Source: Paenibacillus gyeongsangnamensis (lineage in GTDB: Bacteria; Bacillota; Bacilli; Paenibacillales; NBRC-103111). From it: a stretch of DNA of 64,000 nt. The stretch's first letter is position 1; the number at the start of each line of letters is the position of its first letter. Below the pieces are notes generated by a model. It ran no database searches. It was not told the origin of the DNA and saw only the letters and a program-made list of their open reading frames with translations. Below, one piece after another: positions 36,328 to 44,561 of this stretch. The position numbers and the translations under genes were made by a program. Location of the stretch: assembly GCF_027533625.1 (NCBI RefSeq), contig NZ_JAQAGZ010000024.1:1-64000 (forward strand), in the 5' to 3' direction.

Positions 36328-37020
36328 CTAATAAGCGTTCTTCGGGTTTAACATAATCCAAAAGGTTTTGACGATCAGCTTCATATCAAACCATATGCTC
36401 TGATTCTCAATGTAATACAAATCAAGTTCAACCATTTGCTGAAAAGTAAGCCCGTTCCTTCCGCTGACCTGCCAGAGACCCGTACAACCCGGCGTAACCG
36501 CGAGCCGCTTCTTATCGTAGCTCGTGTACTGCTCCACCTCCCTGGGAAGCGGAGGCCTGGGACCGACAAGACTCATGTCTCCCTTAAGTACATTCCACAG
36601 CTGCGGCAGCTCATCCAAGCTTGTTACGCGCAGGGTTTTCCCGACTCGTGTGATCCGAGGGTCATCCTTCATTTTGAACATGGCCCCTTGAATCTCGTTC
36701 TTTTCGAGTAATTGGCTTAGCAGTTCCTCCGCATTCCATACCATCGATCTGAACTTATACATATGGAATAGCTTGCCTTTCTTCCCCACCCGGGTCTGCT
36801 TAAAAAATACCTTGCCCTTCGGGTCCTCCAGCTTGATCAAAATCGCAATGATCATAAACAAAAAGAAGCATAGAATAAGTCCGGCCGAGGCGAAGATCAC
36901 GTCAAGAGCCCTCTTCATAATGAGGTAGAACCTCAGTTTATCGCCGGCAGCCTTGACTCTTTCATCCCTGTAGTAGGAATGAGGCTTAAGAGCTTCCCCT
37001 TCATTAGAATAATTGGACAT
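36328..37020 (-). CDS. Priming sugar-phosphate transferase (polyprenyl-phosphate, PGT family)
   Basis: 230 residues: one N-terminal membrane segment (about 36-60), then the bacterial sugar transferase domain with [37 protein letters not shown] and [14 protein letters not shown]. It moves a sugar-1-phosphate from a UDP-sugar onto undecaprenyl phosphate, the first step of EPS repeat assembly. Galactose or glucose is likely; not decidable from sequence. Confidence 0.93.
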   Translation of the reverse strand: MSNYSNEGEALKPHSYYRDERVKAAGDKLRFYLIMKRALDVIFASAGLILCFFLFMIIAILIKLEDPKGKVFFKQTRVGKKGKLFHMYKFRSMVWNAEELLSQLLEKNEIQGAMFKMKDDPRITRVGKTLRVTSLDELPQLWNVLKGDMSLVGPRPPLPREVEQYTSYDKKRLAVTPGCTGLWQVSGRNGLTFQQMVELDLYYIENQSIWFDMKLIVKTFWIMLNPKNAY

Positions 37021-37038
37021 TGAACCATCAAACTCCTT

Positions 37039-37929
37039 CTAACCGATGACATTCGGAAGGGAATTTTTCTCGAGCATGGTCTCAATCGCATGGATGAGCG
37101 GGCCGCGAAGCTCTGGATTGCGCAAAGCGAAGTCGAGCGTAGTCAGGATGAAGCCCAGCTTCTCTCCCACATCGTAGCGGATGCCCTGGAAATGATAAGC
37201 GAAGACGTGCTGTATTCCATTTAGTTTTTGAATGGCATCCGTCAACTGGATTTCTCCGCCCGCCCCTTCCTCTTGAAGATCAAGGAACTGGAAGATCTCC
37301 GGCGTAAGCACATAGCGCCCCATGATGGCCAAATTGGATGGGGCTTTACCCGGCTGCGGTTTTTCAACAAAATTTTTAACCTGATATAAGCCTCCCACCT
37401 TGGTCAAAGGGTCTATGATCCCATAACGCTGAGTCTCATTATCGGAAACCGGCTGCACGCCGATGACCGAAGCTCCCGTATTCTCAAACTGATGAATAAG
37501 CTGCTTCAGGCAAGGCGTTTCGGATTGAACGATATCGTCTCCGAGCAGTACGGCGAACGGCTCGTCCCCGATAAACCTTCTGGCACACCAAACGGCATGC
37601 CCAAGACCTCTCGCTTCCTTTTGACGTATGTAATGAATGTCTACTTTGGATGAGCGCCGGACTTCTTCAAGCAGTTTGATTTTTCCTTTTTCAGCGAGAT
37701 TGGTTTCGAGCTCAAATGCATGATCGAAGTGATCCTCAATCGCCCGTTTGCCTTTGCCGGTTACGATGATGATATCCTCAATCCCGGACTCGACAGCTTC
37801 CTCAACAATGTACTGAATCGTCGGCTTGTCAATAATCGGCAGCATCTCTTTAGGCATCGCCTTAGTCGCAGGCAAGAACCGCGTTCCAAGTCCCGCAGCA
37901 GGAATAATCGCCTTTCTTACTTTTTTCAT
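37039..37929 (-). CDS. galU: UTP-glucose-1-phosphate uridylyltransferase
   Basis: 296 residues with [27 protein letters not shown] at the start (nucleotide-binding signature), [12 protein letters not shown] and [21 protein letters not shown]. It makes UDP-glucose from glucose-1-phosphate and UTP, feeding Ugd and the transferases. GGAGGG ribosome site. It is the first gene after the 230-bp structured leader that follows the BY-kinase-like gene. Confidence 0.96.
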   Translation of the reverse strand: MKKVRKAIIPAAGLGTRFLPATKAMPKEMLPIIDKPTIQYIVEEAVESGIEDIIIVTGKGKRAIEDHFDHAFELETNLAEKGKIKLLEEVRRSSKVDIHYIRQKEARGLGHAVWCARRFIGDEPFAVLLGDDIVQSETPCLKQLIHQFENTGASVIGVQPVSDNETQRYGIIDPLTKVGGLYQVKNFVEKPQPGKAPSNLAIMGRYVLTPEIFQFLDLQEEGAGGEIQLTDAIQKLNGIQHVFAYHFQGIRYDVGEKLGFILTTLDFALRNPELRGPLIHAIETMLEKNSLPNVIG

Positions 37930-38159
37930 TCGGTTCCCTCCATCGTATTTATAAATAAAACACCTAACTCCGCTGTCTTATATGCCGATATAAAACAGCA
38001 TAGGTAGATTTTTTATGTGTAAAGGGGCATCTAACCCCGCCTCACGCCACACCCTTGACAATCGTGTCTAAGGTCTTTTGACAACCCACAGCATGGCCGA
38101 GTGCCTACAGTGATAAAGGTTCAGTAGACATAACCTTAGGCTGAAACCGCCTTGATGAT
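37930..38159 (-). ncRNA. Candidate cis-regulatory RNA before galU (EAR/epsC-like position)
   Basis: 230 bp without a gene between the BY-kinase-like gene and galU, the same place as the EAR (epsC) antitermination RNA in Bacillus eps operons. Visible structure on the minus strand: a 12-bp hairpin GCTGTTTTATAT/ATATAAGACAGC (plus coordinates 37972-37999, one G-U pair), GGGG/CCCC around TTAGATG, GACA/TGTC, AAGGTT/AACCTT and a competing CTAAGGT/ACCTTAG. Family identity is not proven by sequence reading. Confidence 0.45.
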
Positions 38160-38795
38160 TTAGGAACTCTTTCTAACGACTTTGTTCAGAACCGTGCCCA
38201 ATAGCCGGGCCTCCGCGTGAACAAGCTCTTCCTTTAGCTTCAAAGCCGCCGCCGGCTTTACTTTTCCGTATTCCAACACAAGCAGGACGCCGTCGCATTT
38301 TGAAGCGGCAATCTTTGCATCTATGTGCTGCAGTGCAGGCGGCGTATCCATAATAATCAGATCAAAGCTTTGCTTCAATTCCGCCATAAGCGAATCCATT
38401 TCAACGGAAGACAAGAGCTCCGAGGGATTCATAGGCGAAGTTCCCGCGGGAATGTACATCAGGTTGGAATATCCAGAGTCTTTCACCAGCTCGCCGTAAG
38501 GGGTCCGTTTGGCCAAATAAGTACTTAACCCGGTTTGATTGGAGTCCCGGAACCAAGAATGAAGCGAAGGATTTCGAAGGTTCGCATCCAGGACAACGAC
38601 TTTCTTGCCTGCTTTGGCATATAAGACGGCGAGGTTAAGGCAGCAGGTCGTCCGGCCCTCGCCTTGGCCTGCCGAGAGAATGGCCAAGCTTTGAATACCG
38701 CTTTTTTTAATAGAAAAGTCCAGATTGACTTTGAGCTCGACATACGTTTCTTCTACCTGCGGAAGCTTATCAAAATTATCCTTCCATGTTGGCAT
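38160..38795 (-). CDS. CpsD/CapB-type tyrosine kinase homologue with altered Walker motifs
   Basis: 211 residues of the bacterial tyrosine-kinase (BY-kinase) ATPase fold: Walker A region SAGQGEGRTTC, Walker A' VVLDANLRNPSLHSWF, and Walker B LIIMDTPPALQHIDA. The Walker A lysine is arginine (CGG codon), the second Asp of the A' box is Asn, and the C-terminus (LNKVVRKSS) has no tyrosine cluster. It overlaps the wzz-like gene by 20 bp. It may be a regulatory or weak kinase partner of Wzz. Confidence 0.88.
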   Translation of the reverse strand: MPTWKDNFDKLPQVEETYVELKVNLDFSIKKSGIQSLAILSAGQGEGRTTCCLNLAVLYAKAGKKVVVLDANLRNPSLHSWFRDSNQTGLSTYLAKRTPYGELVKDSGYSNLMYIPAGTSPMNPSELLSSVEMDSLMAELKQSFDLIIMDTPPALQHIDAKIAASKCDGVLLVLEYGKVKPAAALKLKEELVHAEARLLGTVLNKVVRKSS

Positions 38796-39531
38796 AACGG
38801 CCCTCACCTGCCTGCTTTTGGGATGAAATGTTTTTGAACGGCGTGATCTGTTTCTTTTTCATTTTGGGTATGGAGGCAAGAACCTGAACTCCAAGCAATC
38901 GCTGAACCTCTTCTTCCGATTTGAACGTATCGTCAAGATATTCCAGCAGGAAGGCGATACCTATGGCGAACAACAGGGCGACAGCGGCGCTGATGACGAT
39001 ATATTGATTGGATCTTTGATTGATCGCCTGCGGAGCGTCATCCAGGCTCGCCGAGTGCAGGATCGTCACATTATTCACTTTCATAATTTTGGGAATTTCG
39101 CTTTGGAATACCGAGGAGACGGCATTGACGATTTTCGTAGCTCTTTCATAGGAGTAGTCAACCACCGTAATCGTCATGACTTGCGTATTATTTACGGATT
39201 GAACGTTGATCATGCTGCTGAGGATTTCGGGACTCAGCCCCAGCTCGGGATACCGCTGAACTACTTTATCGAGAATGGCCGGCGTTCTAATGATTTCTTT
39301 ATAAGTATTAATTAATTGAATATTAATCCCCATGGCAGAGAAATCCATTTGCTGCTGCCCCATTTGCTCGACTTCCACGGTCTTATTGACGATAAACTTC
39401 GTTGAGGCCTGGTATAGAGGGGTAAAAAACTTGTAGCTGTAAAAAGCCGTCGTCAGCGTCGCTATAACAACACACAGGATAATAAGCAAAACTCTTTTCT
39501 TAATGATCAAAAAATACTGTTTGAGCTCCAT
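38776..39531 (-). CDS. Wzz/CapA-type chain-length and kinase-modulator protein
   Basis: 251 residues with two transmembrane helices (about 14-34 and 176-196) flanking an extracytoplasmic Wzz domain (PLYQASTKFIVN, ELGLSPEILSSMINVQSV, AVSSVFQSEIPKIM). The C-terminal tail (FLLEYLDDTFKSEEEVQRLLG) is the kinase-contact region of such proteins. ATG start 6 nt after GGAGG. It is the first gene of the EPS operon, behind a GATAC-controlled promoter. Confidence 0.93.
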   Translation of the reverse strand: MELKQYFLIIKKRVLLIILCVVIATLTTAFYSYKFFTPLYQASTKFIVNKTVEVEQMGQQQMDFSAMGINIQLINTYKEIIRTPAILDKVVQRYPELGLSPEILSSMINVQSVNNTQVMTITVVDYSYERATKIVNAVSSVFQSEIPKIMKVNNVTILHSASLDDAPQAINQRSNQYIVISAAVALLFAIGIAFLLEYLDDTFKSEEEVQRLLGVQVLASIPKMKKKQITPFKNISSQKQAGEGRYANMEG

Positions 39532-39580
39532 AATCAACCTCCGTATTATACTCCTTAAATTGATTTACACCGTCGCCTTA

Positions 39581-39639
39581 GATACATATCGTATCAAATC
39601 TACACCCCTAACTCTATGATACAATTTGTATCTTGTCAA
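39581..39639 (-). promoter_or_regulatory. EPS operon promoter with two GATAC operators
   Basis: On the minus strand TTGACA (39634-39639), 17 bp, TAGAGT (39611-39616). The spacer is filled by GATAC-AATTT-GTATC (39618-39632). A second perfect site GATAC-ATATC-GTATC (39581-39595) lies 37 bp downstream, between the promoter and the wzz start. Binding would block polymerase, so this looks like a repressed promoter. Confidence 0.82.
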
Positions 39640-39780
39640 TTGTTTTTTTTCATAATTTCCCGAATTAAATCGGATGTATTCCGTTTCGACATACAGCACT
39701 GATACAATATGGAACTAAAATTTTATTTAGGATGTAGCAGTCCAAACCTACTAGACACTAGAGTATCCATCGATTATAAT

Positions 39781-39809
39781 ATGACTGTGATACAATTCGT
39801 ATCTATATC
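39781..39809 (+). promoter_or_regulatory. Promoter with GATAC operator before the precursor-like peptide
   Basis: ATGACT (39781-39786), 17 bp, TATATC (39804-39809), with GATAC-AATTC-GTATC (39789-39803) filling the spacer. A degenerate copy, GATAC-AATAT-GGAAC, lies at 39701-39715. The 230-bp gap between this unit and the EPS promoter holds no gene. Confidence 0.72.
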
Positions 39810-39835
39810 ATTTTACTATTGAGGAGGTGAAAAAT

Positions 39836-40000
39836 ATGCAGAAAAAGCTCTATTCCAAGCCTGTAGTTATGAATCATGAGCTAATCTCGTTTGAAACGCT
39901 GCTGTCTTGCAAACCTCCTAACATTCCAGGTCAACGTCTGGACAACGGCAACCACGTCTGTTTAAAACCAGGCGGCACCGGTTGGTTCGAGTCCAAGTAA
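39836..40000 (+). CDS. 54-residue RiPP precursor-like peptide
   Basis: ATG 8 nt after GAGGAGGTG. The N-terminal half reads as a leader with the motif KKLYSKPVV, like the YxxP motif bound by PqqD-like recognition proteins in lasso and related peptide clusters. The C-terminal half holds two cysteines (positions 25 and 42), prolines and glycines, ending PGGTGWFESK. A strong terminator follows at 40015. The convergent operon encodes a PqqD-like protein, a kinase, a peptidase and an exporter. I infer a modified, exported peptide; the modified residue and class are unknown. Confidence 0.72.
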   Translation: MQKKLYSKPVVMNHELISFETLLSCKPPNIPGQRLDNGNHVCLKPGGTGWFESK

Positions 40001-40014
40001 TGCATCATCGGGAA

Positions 40015-40048
40015 AGAGCGGGGACGACTTCGTCCCTGCTCTTTTTTT
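40015..40048 (+). terminator. Terminator of the precursor-like peptide gene
   Basis: AGAGCGGGGAC pairs with GTCCCTGCTCT (one G-U) around GACTTC, followed by TTTTTTT, 15 bp after the stop. Confidence 0.9.
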
Positions 40049-40059
40049 ATTAACAAAAT

Positions 40060-40101
40060 AAAATGCAGCCTTCCTAAAATAAGGATTCAGCTGCATTTTT
40101 T
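40060..40101 (-). terminator. Terminator of the RiPP-like operon
   Basis: AAAATGCAGC (40060-40069) pairs with GCTGCATTTT (40090-40099), with an inner TTCCT/AGGAT-type stem. The minus strand reads into TTTTATTTTG. It lies just after the exporter stop. Confidence 0.8.
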
Positions 40102-40115
40102 TGTTTATGCGTTTG

Positions 40116-41927
40116 TCAACCCGATTTGTTCATTTCCAACTCGTCTCGTTCTTTACTGTATTGAATTTGATAAAGCCGCGCATATAGCCCCTTCTTGCTC
40201 AACAGTTCATGGTGAGTCCCTTGTTCGATCACTCGTCCCTTGTCAACAACCGCGATCAAATCGGCATGGTGAATGGTCGATAACCGGTGAGCGATCACAA
40301 TGGTAGTCCGTTCCTTCATAAGTCTGTCCAGCGCCTCTTGGACCTGATGCTCCGTTTCACTGTCCAAAGCCGATGTCGCCTCATCCAATAACAGGATGGG
40401 CGCATCCTTCAAGATCGCTCTGGCAATGGCAAGCCTCTGCTTTTGTCCTCCGGATAGTCGAACCCCGCGTTCTCCGATTTCCGTATCGTATCCATTCGGC
40501 AGCGACATGATAAATTCATGGGCGTTCGCCTCTTTAGCCGCGCGAATCAGCTCCAGCTCGCTAGCCCCGTCTTTGCCGTAAGCTATATTTTGCCTGATTG
40601 TCCCGTCGAACAAATAAGTTTCTTGGGGAACATAAGCCGTGCAGCCGCGAAGCTGAGAGCTGGAAAGAAGATGAATCGGCTGATCGTCAAATAAAATCGT
40701 TCCGGTCTGGGGCTTGTAAAAGCCCATCAAGAGATTGAACAGTGTACTCTTCCCCGCTCCGCTCGGTCCGACCAAAGCCACTACCTTCCCTGCCGGGATC
40801 ATGAGATTAAAGCGGTCCAATGCATTGGTTTGTCCTTCATAACTGAACCGTATATCTTTCATTTCGATGGATCCCTTAAACTCGGGCAACGGTTCGCCGG
40901 AAGGGAGAGTACGGGTTTCGGGAGGCTCGTTAAACACCTCCTGCACCCTTTCCATGGCGGCTACGGAGCGCTGAAAGGCTCCCCACATGCCGGCTAATCC
41001 CGTCAATGGATAAACAAGATGCTGAACAAGATTGATAAAGGCCAACAGATCTCCTACGGACATGGAGTCTTCCATCAGGTAATGGCCGCCCACTCCCAGA
41101 CATACAAAGAAGGATAAAGCGCCGGCAGAACCCGCTCCCGCCTGAAACCACCCTCTCAGCTTCGCAAGGGTGAATTCCAGAGACATTAGCCCTCCATTGA
41201 TGGTCTCGTATTGTTTATAAATCTTTTTTTCCATTGTAAACGATCGGATAACGGTGTACCCTGCGAAGCTATCGTTTAAGAAGCTGTTCAGCTTGCCGAG
41301 CGATTCCTGGACAACCTTGCTGTAACGACGCAGCAGCTTTCCGAATACTAACCCCGAGAGCGCTGCGATCGGGCCAAGCGCAAGGCATATGACGGTTAGC
41401 TTCCCGTTAATTTGGAACAAATAAATAAAGGCGCTCAGAGCCATTATCGGAAGCCGGATTACGTTCAGCATGTTGCTTCCGATAGCGCCGTCAATGCCGT
41501 TAGCATCGTTCGTGAGCCGCGATACCATCTCTCCGGAGTGATGGCTGCCATAATATTTGGCCGGCAGCCGCATCATATGGTGAAACAAGGCATTTTTTAA
41601 ATCGGTGCGTACCTTGACCACCGCTGCGGCTTCGAGATAAGTGCTGAAGTAGCTAATGAGGCTGCTCAATACCGTAAATAAAACGCCGTACATCAGCATG
41701 GTTCGAACTTCGCTGACGTTTCGCCGGATAGCCGCGTCAATCATATGCTGCAGGAACCAAGTAAAGAAAAAGGTTAATCCGATGCTGCTGAACAACAAAA
41801 GGAATAACCAGAAGTAGGTTTCCCAGTATTTCAGAACATAGGGCATAATCATGGCAAGGGGCTTCCGAATATCCCCGACTTCCAAGAAGCGTTTCCATTT
41901 GGATGCTGCTATTTTCAAGAGGCCCAT
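40116..41927 (-). CDS. ABC exporter, fused permease-ATPase
   Basis: 603 residues: six-helix exporter domain (about 30-310), then an ATPase with Walker A GPSGAGKST, signature LSGGQKQRLAIARAI, Walker B ILLLDEATSALD and the H-loop AHRLS. There is no N-terminal C39 peptidase domain, so leader removal must be done by another protein, perhaps the S26-type peptidase encoded upstream (13-bp overlap). The likely cargo is the modified peptide at 39.8 kb. Confidence 0.9.
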   Translation of the reverse strand: MGLLKIAASKWKRFLEVGDIRKPLAMIMPYVLKYWETYFWLFLLLFSSIGLTFFFTWFLQHMIDAAIRRNVSEVRTMLMYGVLFTVLSSLISYFSTYLEAAAVVKVRTDLKNALFHHMMRLPAKYYGSHHSGEMVSRLTNDANGIDGAIGSNMLNVIRLPIMALSAFIYLFQINGKLTVICLALGPIAALSGLVFGKLLRRYSKVVQESLGKLNSFLNDSFAGYTVIRSFTMEKKIYKQYETINGGLMSLEFTLAKLRGWFQAGAGSAGALSFFVCLGVGGHYLMEDSMSVGDLLAFINLVQHLVYPLTGLAGMWGAFQRSVAAMERVQEVFNEPPETRTLPSGEPLPEFKGSIEMKDIRFSYEGQTNALDRFNLMIPAGKVVALVGPSGAGKSTLFNLLMGFYKPQTGTILFDDQPIHLLSSSQLRGCTAYVPQETYLFDGTIRQNIAYGKDGASELELIRAAKEANAHEFIMSLPNGYDTEIGERGVRLSGGQKQRLAIARAILKDAPILLLDEATSALDSETEHQVQEALDRLMKERTTIVIAHRLSTIHHADLIAVVDKGRVIEQGTHHELLSKKGLYARLYQIQYSKERDELEMNKSG

Positions 41928-42397
41928 AGGCTATTTTTCATTCCCTTCAATTTTCTGGAGACTCTTAGAAAGGAGTGAACGGATAAAGAAATAAGAGGAA
42001 GGCGAATGACGAGCCTCCCCCAAAGTTTCAGCCGCGGGCTGGAAGTGATCATCGTGCCGGAAGGCTTACGGATGGAAACCATTTTGCCGATAATGCTTTC
42101 TTCCGGCACCGGTGCGTCAGGATGTAAATTGGAATCCCCTTTGCATATGACCATCCATTGATCGTTCATCCATTTCCTCTCCAGATATCGGTGTCCAACC
42201 AAAATACCGGTATCGGCTTGAAACAAGATAATATCCCCTCTTTGCAGTTCTATGGGATGAACGGGTTCAAACCGGCAAATATTGCCCGTTCGGATCAAAG
42301 GAAGCATGCTCACGCCATGCGAAGGGATTTCGATGTAGCCTTTATTGTTCAGGATTTCCTTAAGAGCCCGTGAAGTTACCCCCGCCTTAGCTTGCAT
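41915..42397 (-). CDS. S24/S26-type signal peptidase, Ser/His class
   Basis: 160 residues. Box B GVSMLPLIRTG holds the nucleophile serine, box C RGDIILFQ, box D VGHRYLERK with histidine where most bacterial enzymes have lysine, then ICKGDSNLHPDAPVP and IIGKMVSI. This is the SipW/ER-type layout. One C-terminal hydrophobic stretch (GRLVIRLPLISLSVHSFL) could anchor it. It sits between the PqqD-like and exporter genes, so it may cut the leader of the precursor-like peptide. Confidence 0.85.
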   Translation of the reverse strand: MQAKAGVTSRALKEILNNKGYIEIPSHGVSMLPLIRTGNICRFEPVHPIELQRGDIILFQADTGILVGHRYLERKWMNDQWMVICKGDSNLHPDAPVPEESIIGKMVSIRKPSGTMITSSPRLKLWGRLVIRLPLISLSVHSFLRVSRKLKGMKNSLWAS

Positions 42398-42656
42398 ATT
42401 CTATCAGCCCTAATTGAGAAAGTTGATCCAGGAACGCCTCCACATCCCTTTCCGCTTCCTCAGCCGTGATTTCATAATGGCTCTGCAGTTCAAGAGCAAG
42501 CGACCCTACGGTTTTGGGCTCTTTCAGAAGAGACCAACATAATCCGCCGACTTCATTCAGCTTCGTCACCGTATACTGCTCGGCATTTAGAATCAGCCAC
42601 TCCTCGTCCATTTCGAGCGCTTCCACATTCATACTGCGTTTATATAACATGTTCAT
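42387..42656 (-). CDS. PqqD-like RiPP recognition protein
   Basis: 89 residues of the PqqD winged-helix fold: LILNAEQYTVTKLNEVGGLCWSLL, then SLALELQSHYEITAEEAERDVEAFLDQL. Such proteins bind the leader of precursor peptides. ATG start after GGGAGGAAATCTC; it overlaps the kinase gene by 4 bp. The leader motif YSKP in the nearby 54-residue peptide fits as its ligand. Confidence 0.88.
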   Translation of the reverse strand: MNMLYKRSMNVEALEMDEEWLILNAEQYTVTKLNEVGGLCWSLLKEPKTVGSLALELQSHYEITAEEAERDVEAFLDQLSQLGLIEYAS

Positions 42657-43453
42657 GAGATTTCCTCCCAAAAAGTATCGTTCTTCTGAAAAAACAGCTC
42701 ATATACAGGTACCCGCTCGGCCAAAAGCTTGCACATCCGGAAAACTTTCTTGGTTTCCTCCGGGTCATGAGCCCAATAGAAAATCCGCTGCAGCACCTGT
42801 TGGATCCCTTCCATGCCGCCCATTCGATGCCTTCGGTTATCCAGCGATTGACGCAGGATTTGTATAGCGGTTAATGGATAGGTGCCTGGAATATCGGGCA
42901 AATCCGTGTCGCTGCGGAAAGGCGAATTGTAAATTACAATTTCCTCTTCGGATATTTTTACGATCGTCGCCTCATCCGACAGCACCGGACGAGGCTGCGA
43001 TAATTGGACTACGGTAGATTTACCGGCTCCCGAATGCCCGGCGAACAAATATGCCCTGTCTTGTTCCAGCAAACAGGAGGAATGAATAAGAAGCCCCCAC
43101 ATCTTTTGAGTAATATAGGCACTGTATAAGTTGACCATCGCATGTTTTAAAGCAAAATCATCGTGAACAAAAATGTTGACGTTGCGGTAATCCGCATCCG
43201 CTTCAATGAGATAATCCGTCCGCTTATATACGGTAGTCTTCCCGGTCACGGTTACTTCCACATCGTAATCTTCAAAAGGAGCGCCGTAGCCCTCTCGGAT
43301 ATGCACAACGATATCCGCCTCATTAGACAAAGGCTCAGTTAATGGAACCGCGCCATATTTTTGACAGATGAACTCTTCTACAAATGCGGAATCCGTTTCC
43401 GTTTCAAGTACCAATAAATGCTCGGCAATACGCGTTACAAAGCTGGCCCTCAT
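42653..43453 (-). CDS. HprK-like serine kinase
   Basis: 266 residues. Walker A FAGHSGAGKSTVVQL lies near the centre, followed by SDEATIVKI, as in the kinase half of HPr kinase/phosphorylase. Proteins of this type accompany PqqD-like and nucleotidyltransferase proteins in paeninodin-type lasso clusters, where they phosphorylate the peptide's C-terminal serine, and in EPS-linked 'HPr-rel-A' systems. Here the precursor's C-terminus has a serine one residue from the end. Start chosen at the second ATG after GAGGGTGG. Confidence 0.85.
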   Translation of the reverse strand: MRASFVTRIAEHLLVLETETDSAFVEEFICQKYGAVPLTEPLSNEADIVVHIREGYGAPFEDYDVEVTVTGKTTVYKRTDYLIEADADYRNVNIFVHDDFALKHAMVNLYSAYITQKMWGLLIHSSCLLEQDRAYLFAGHSGAGKSTVVQLSQPRPVLSDEATIVKISEEEIVIYNSPFRSDTDLPDIPGTYPLTAIQILRQSLDNRRHRMGGMEGIQQVLQRIFYWAHDPEETKKVFRMCKLLAERVPVYELFFQKNDTFWEEIS

Positions 43454-43480
43454 GCTCATCCACCCTCATCTTCTATCTAG

Positions 43481-44440
43481 TTAATAAGCCCTTCGAAGCG
43501 ACTTCATTTGGTGCTTTAAAGTATCAAAAATTAAATGCTTGAAGAAAAATTTATAAATGAAGTACTCTTTTTTCCGGATTCCCAGTTTGGCATCCCTAAT
43601 GACAGCATAATTCCAGTGCATGTCAATAACCTCGAAAGGCAACGGGTTATACTCATATAAATGAGGAAATTGCTGGTATACAATCGAAAGAACCGCTTGA
43701 ATTCTTTTATAGGTTTTGTCGTAGGCCGCCTGCTCCATCAATTCCTTATAGTCCAGCCGATGGCCAAGACGATGTATCATTTGCACGATATCGATCAAGT
43801 ACCGAACGGAATCCAATTGATGTCTTGCTCCATGCAAGCAAATAAAATAAAACGTATGAAGATCCGACAACCGCTTGATATGCCGGTAATCGCCCAGAGG
43901 CTCCGCTTTGTGCCAGAAAGGCTCCACATGAAGATCGGACCAGTGCATTTTATCCAGTGTCCAATGCAGCTCCACCATCAACCCGTCCTTATTGTGAAGC
44001 CGGGCATGATGATCCTTGATAATTTCAAATTCATAACCGAGCTCCTGGATGCATACAATGGCTTGATCCAACCGGGCTTTGGGCACAAGCAAATCGATGT
44101 CACTGCTAACCCTGGCGGCAAAATGCCCGAAGTAGCGTTCGGCAAAATGAATTCCTTTTAATGGAATCGCCTCTAAACCTTCCGCCTCGAATTTGTTTAT
44201 TGTTTCCTGCTCCTTATGCCTCATAAAAAGGTTTTGATGCGAACCTCTCGCGTATTTCTGCTTTAGTTTTTCGACAAAAGATTCGGGCAATAGTCCGATA
44301 TTCCTCTCGCTTATTAAATGATAAACTTGGGAGAAGAGGGAGAATATCTCAATATCTTTTAGGATATCCTCGTATTGAGAGTTCTTAATTGAGAGAGGAG
44401 TTTTGGAATCATACAGAGACTGGAGTAAAGGGATAACCAT
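43481..44440 (-). CDS. Nucleotidyltransferase family protein (NTP_transf_5)
   Basis: 319 residues. Central motif IPLKGIHFAERYF followed by RVSSDIDLLVPK with the paired aspartates of nucleotidyltransferases, then HWTLDKMHWSDLHVEPFW. Members occur in lasso-peptide (PadeN) and EPS-linked PqqD/HprK clusters. ATG 5 nt after GGAGG; first gene of the five-gene operon behind a GATAC promoter. It may add a nucleotide to the peptide or a tailoring group; function is not known. Confidence 0.85.
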   Translation of the reverse strand: MVIPLLQSLYDSKTPLSIKNSQYEDILKDIEIFSLFSQVYHLISERNIGLLPESFVEKLKQKYARGSHQNLFMRHKEQETINKFEAEGLEAIPLKGIHFAERYFGHFAARVSSDIDLLVPKARLDQAIVCIQELGYEFEIIKDHHARLHNKDGLMVELHWTLDKMHWSDLHVEPFWHKAEPLGDYRHIKRLSDLHTFYFICLHGARHQLDSVRYLIDIVQMIHRLGHRLDYKELMEQAAYDKTYKRIQAVLSIVYQQFPHLYEYNPLPFEVIDMHWNYAVIRDAKLGIRKKEYFIYKFFFKHLIFDTLKHQMKSLRRAY

Positions 44441-44459
44441 GTTGCCCTCCGATAATTTT

Positions 44460-44516
44460 GATACAATTCGTATCGCGTATTACTTCCACTTTAGTATACA
44501 AATTGTATCATGTCAA
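44460..44516. promoter_or_regulatory. Divergent control region with two GATAC operators
   Basis: For the leftward operon: TTGACA (44511-44516), 17 bp, TAAAGT (44488-44493), with TATAC-AAATT-GTATC (44495-44509) filling the spacer and GATAC-AATTC-GTATC (44460-44474) 35 bp downstream. This copies the EPS promoter layout at 39.6 kb. The rightward hydrolase-like gene begins 46 bp beyond, so one region may control both. Confidence 0.82.
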
Positions 44517-44561
44517 TATCCATGTCGGCTTTCTTTACAAAAAAATATGGAGGAAATAGGA

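Noticed and set aside
39836-40000. Classical lasso peptide (paeninodin) assignment
   Set aside because: No lasso cyclase and no transglutaminase-like B2 protease are encoded in the cassette, and the core-like part does not show the usual lasso pattern.
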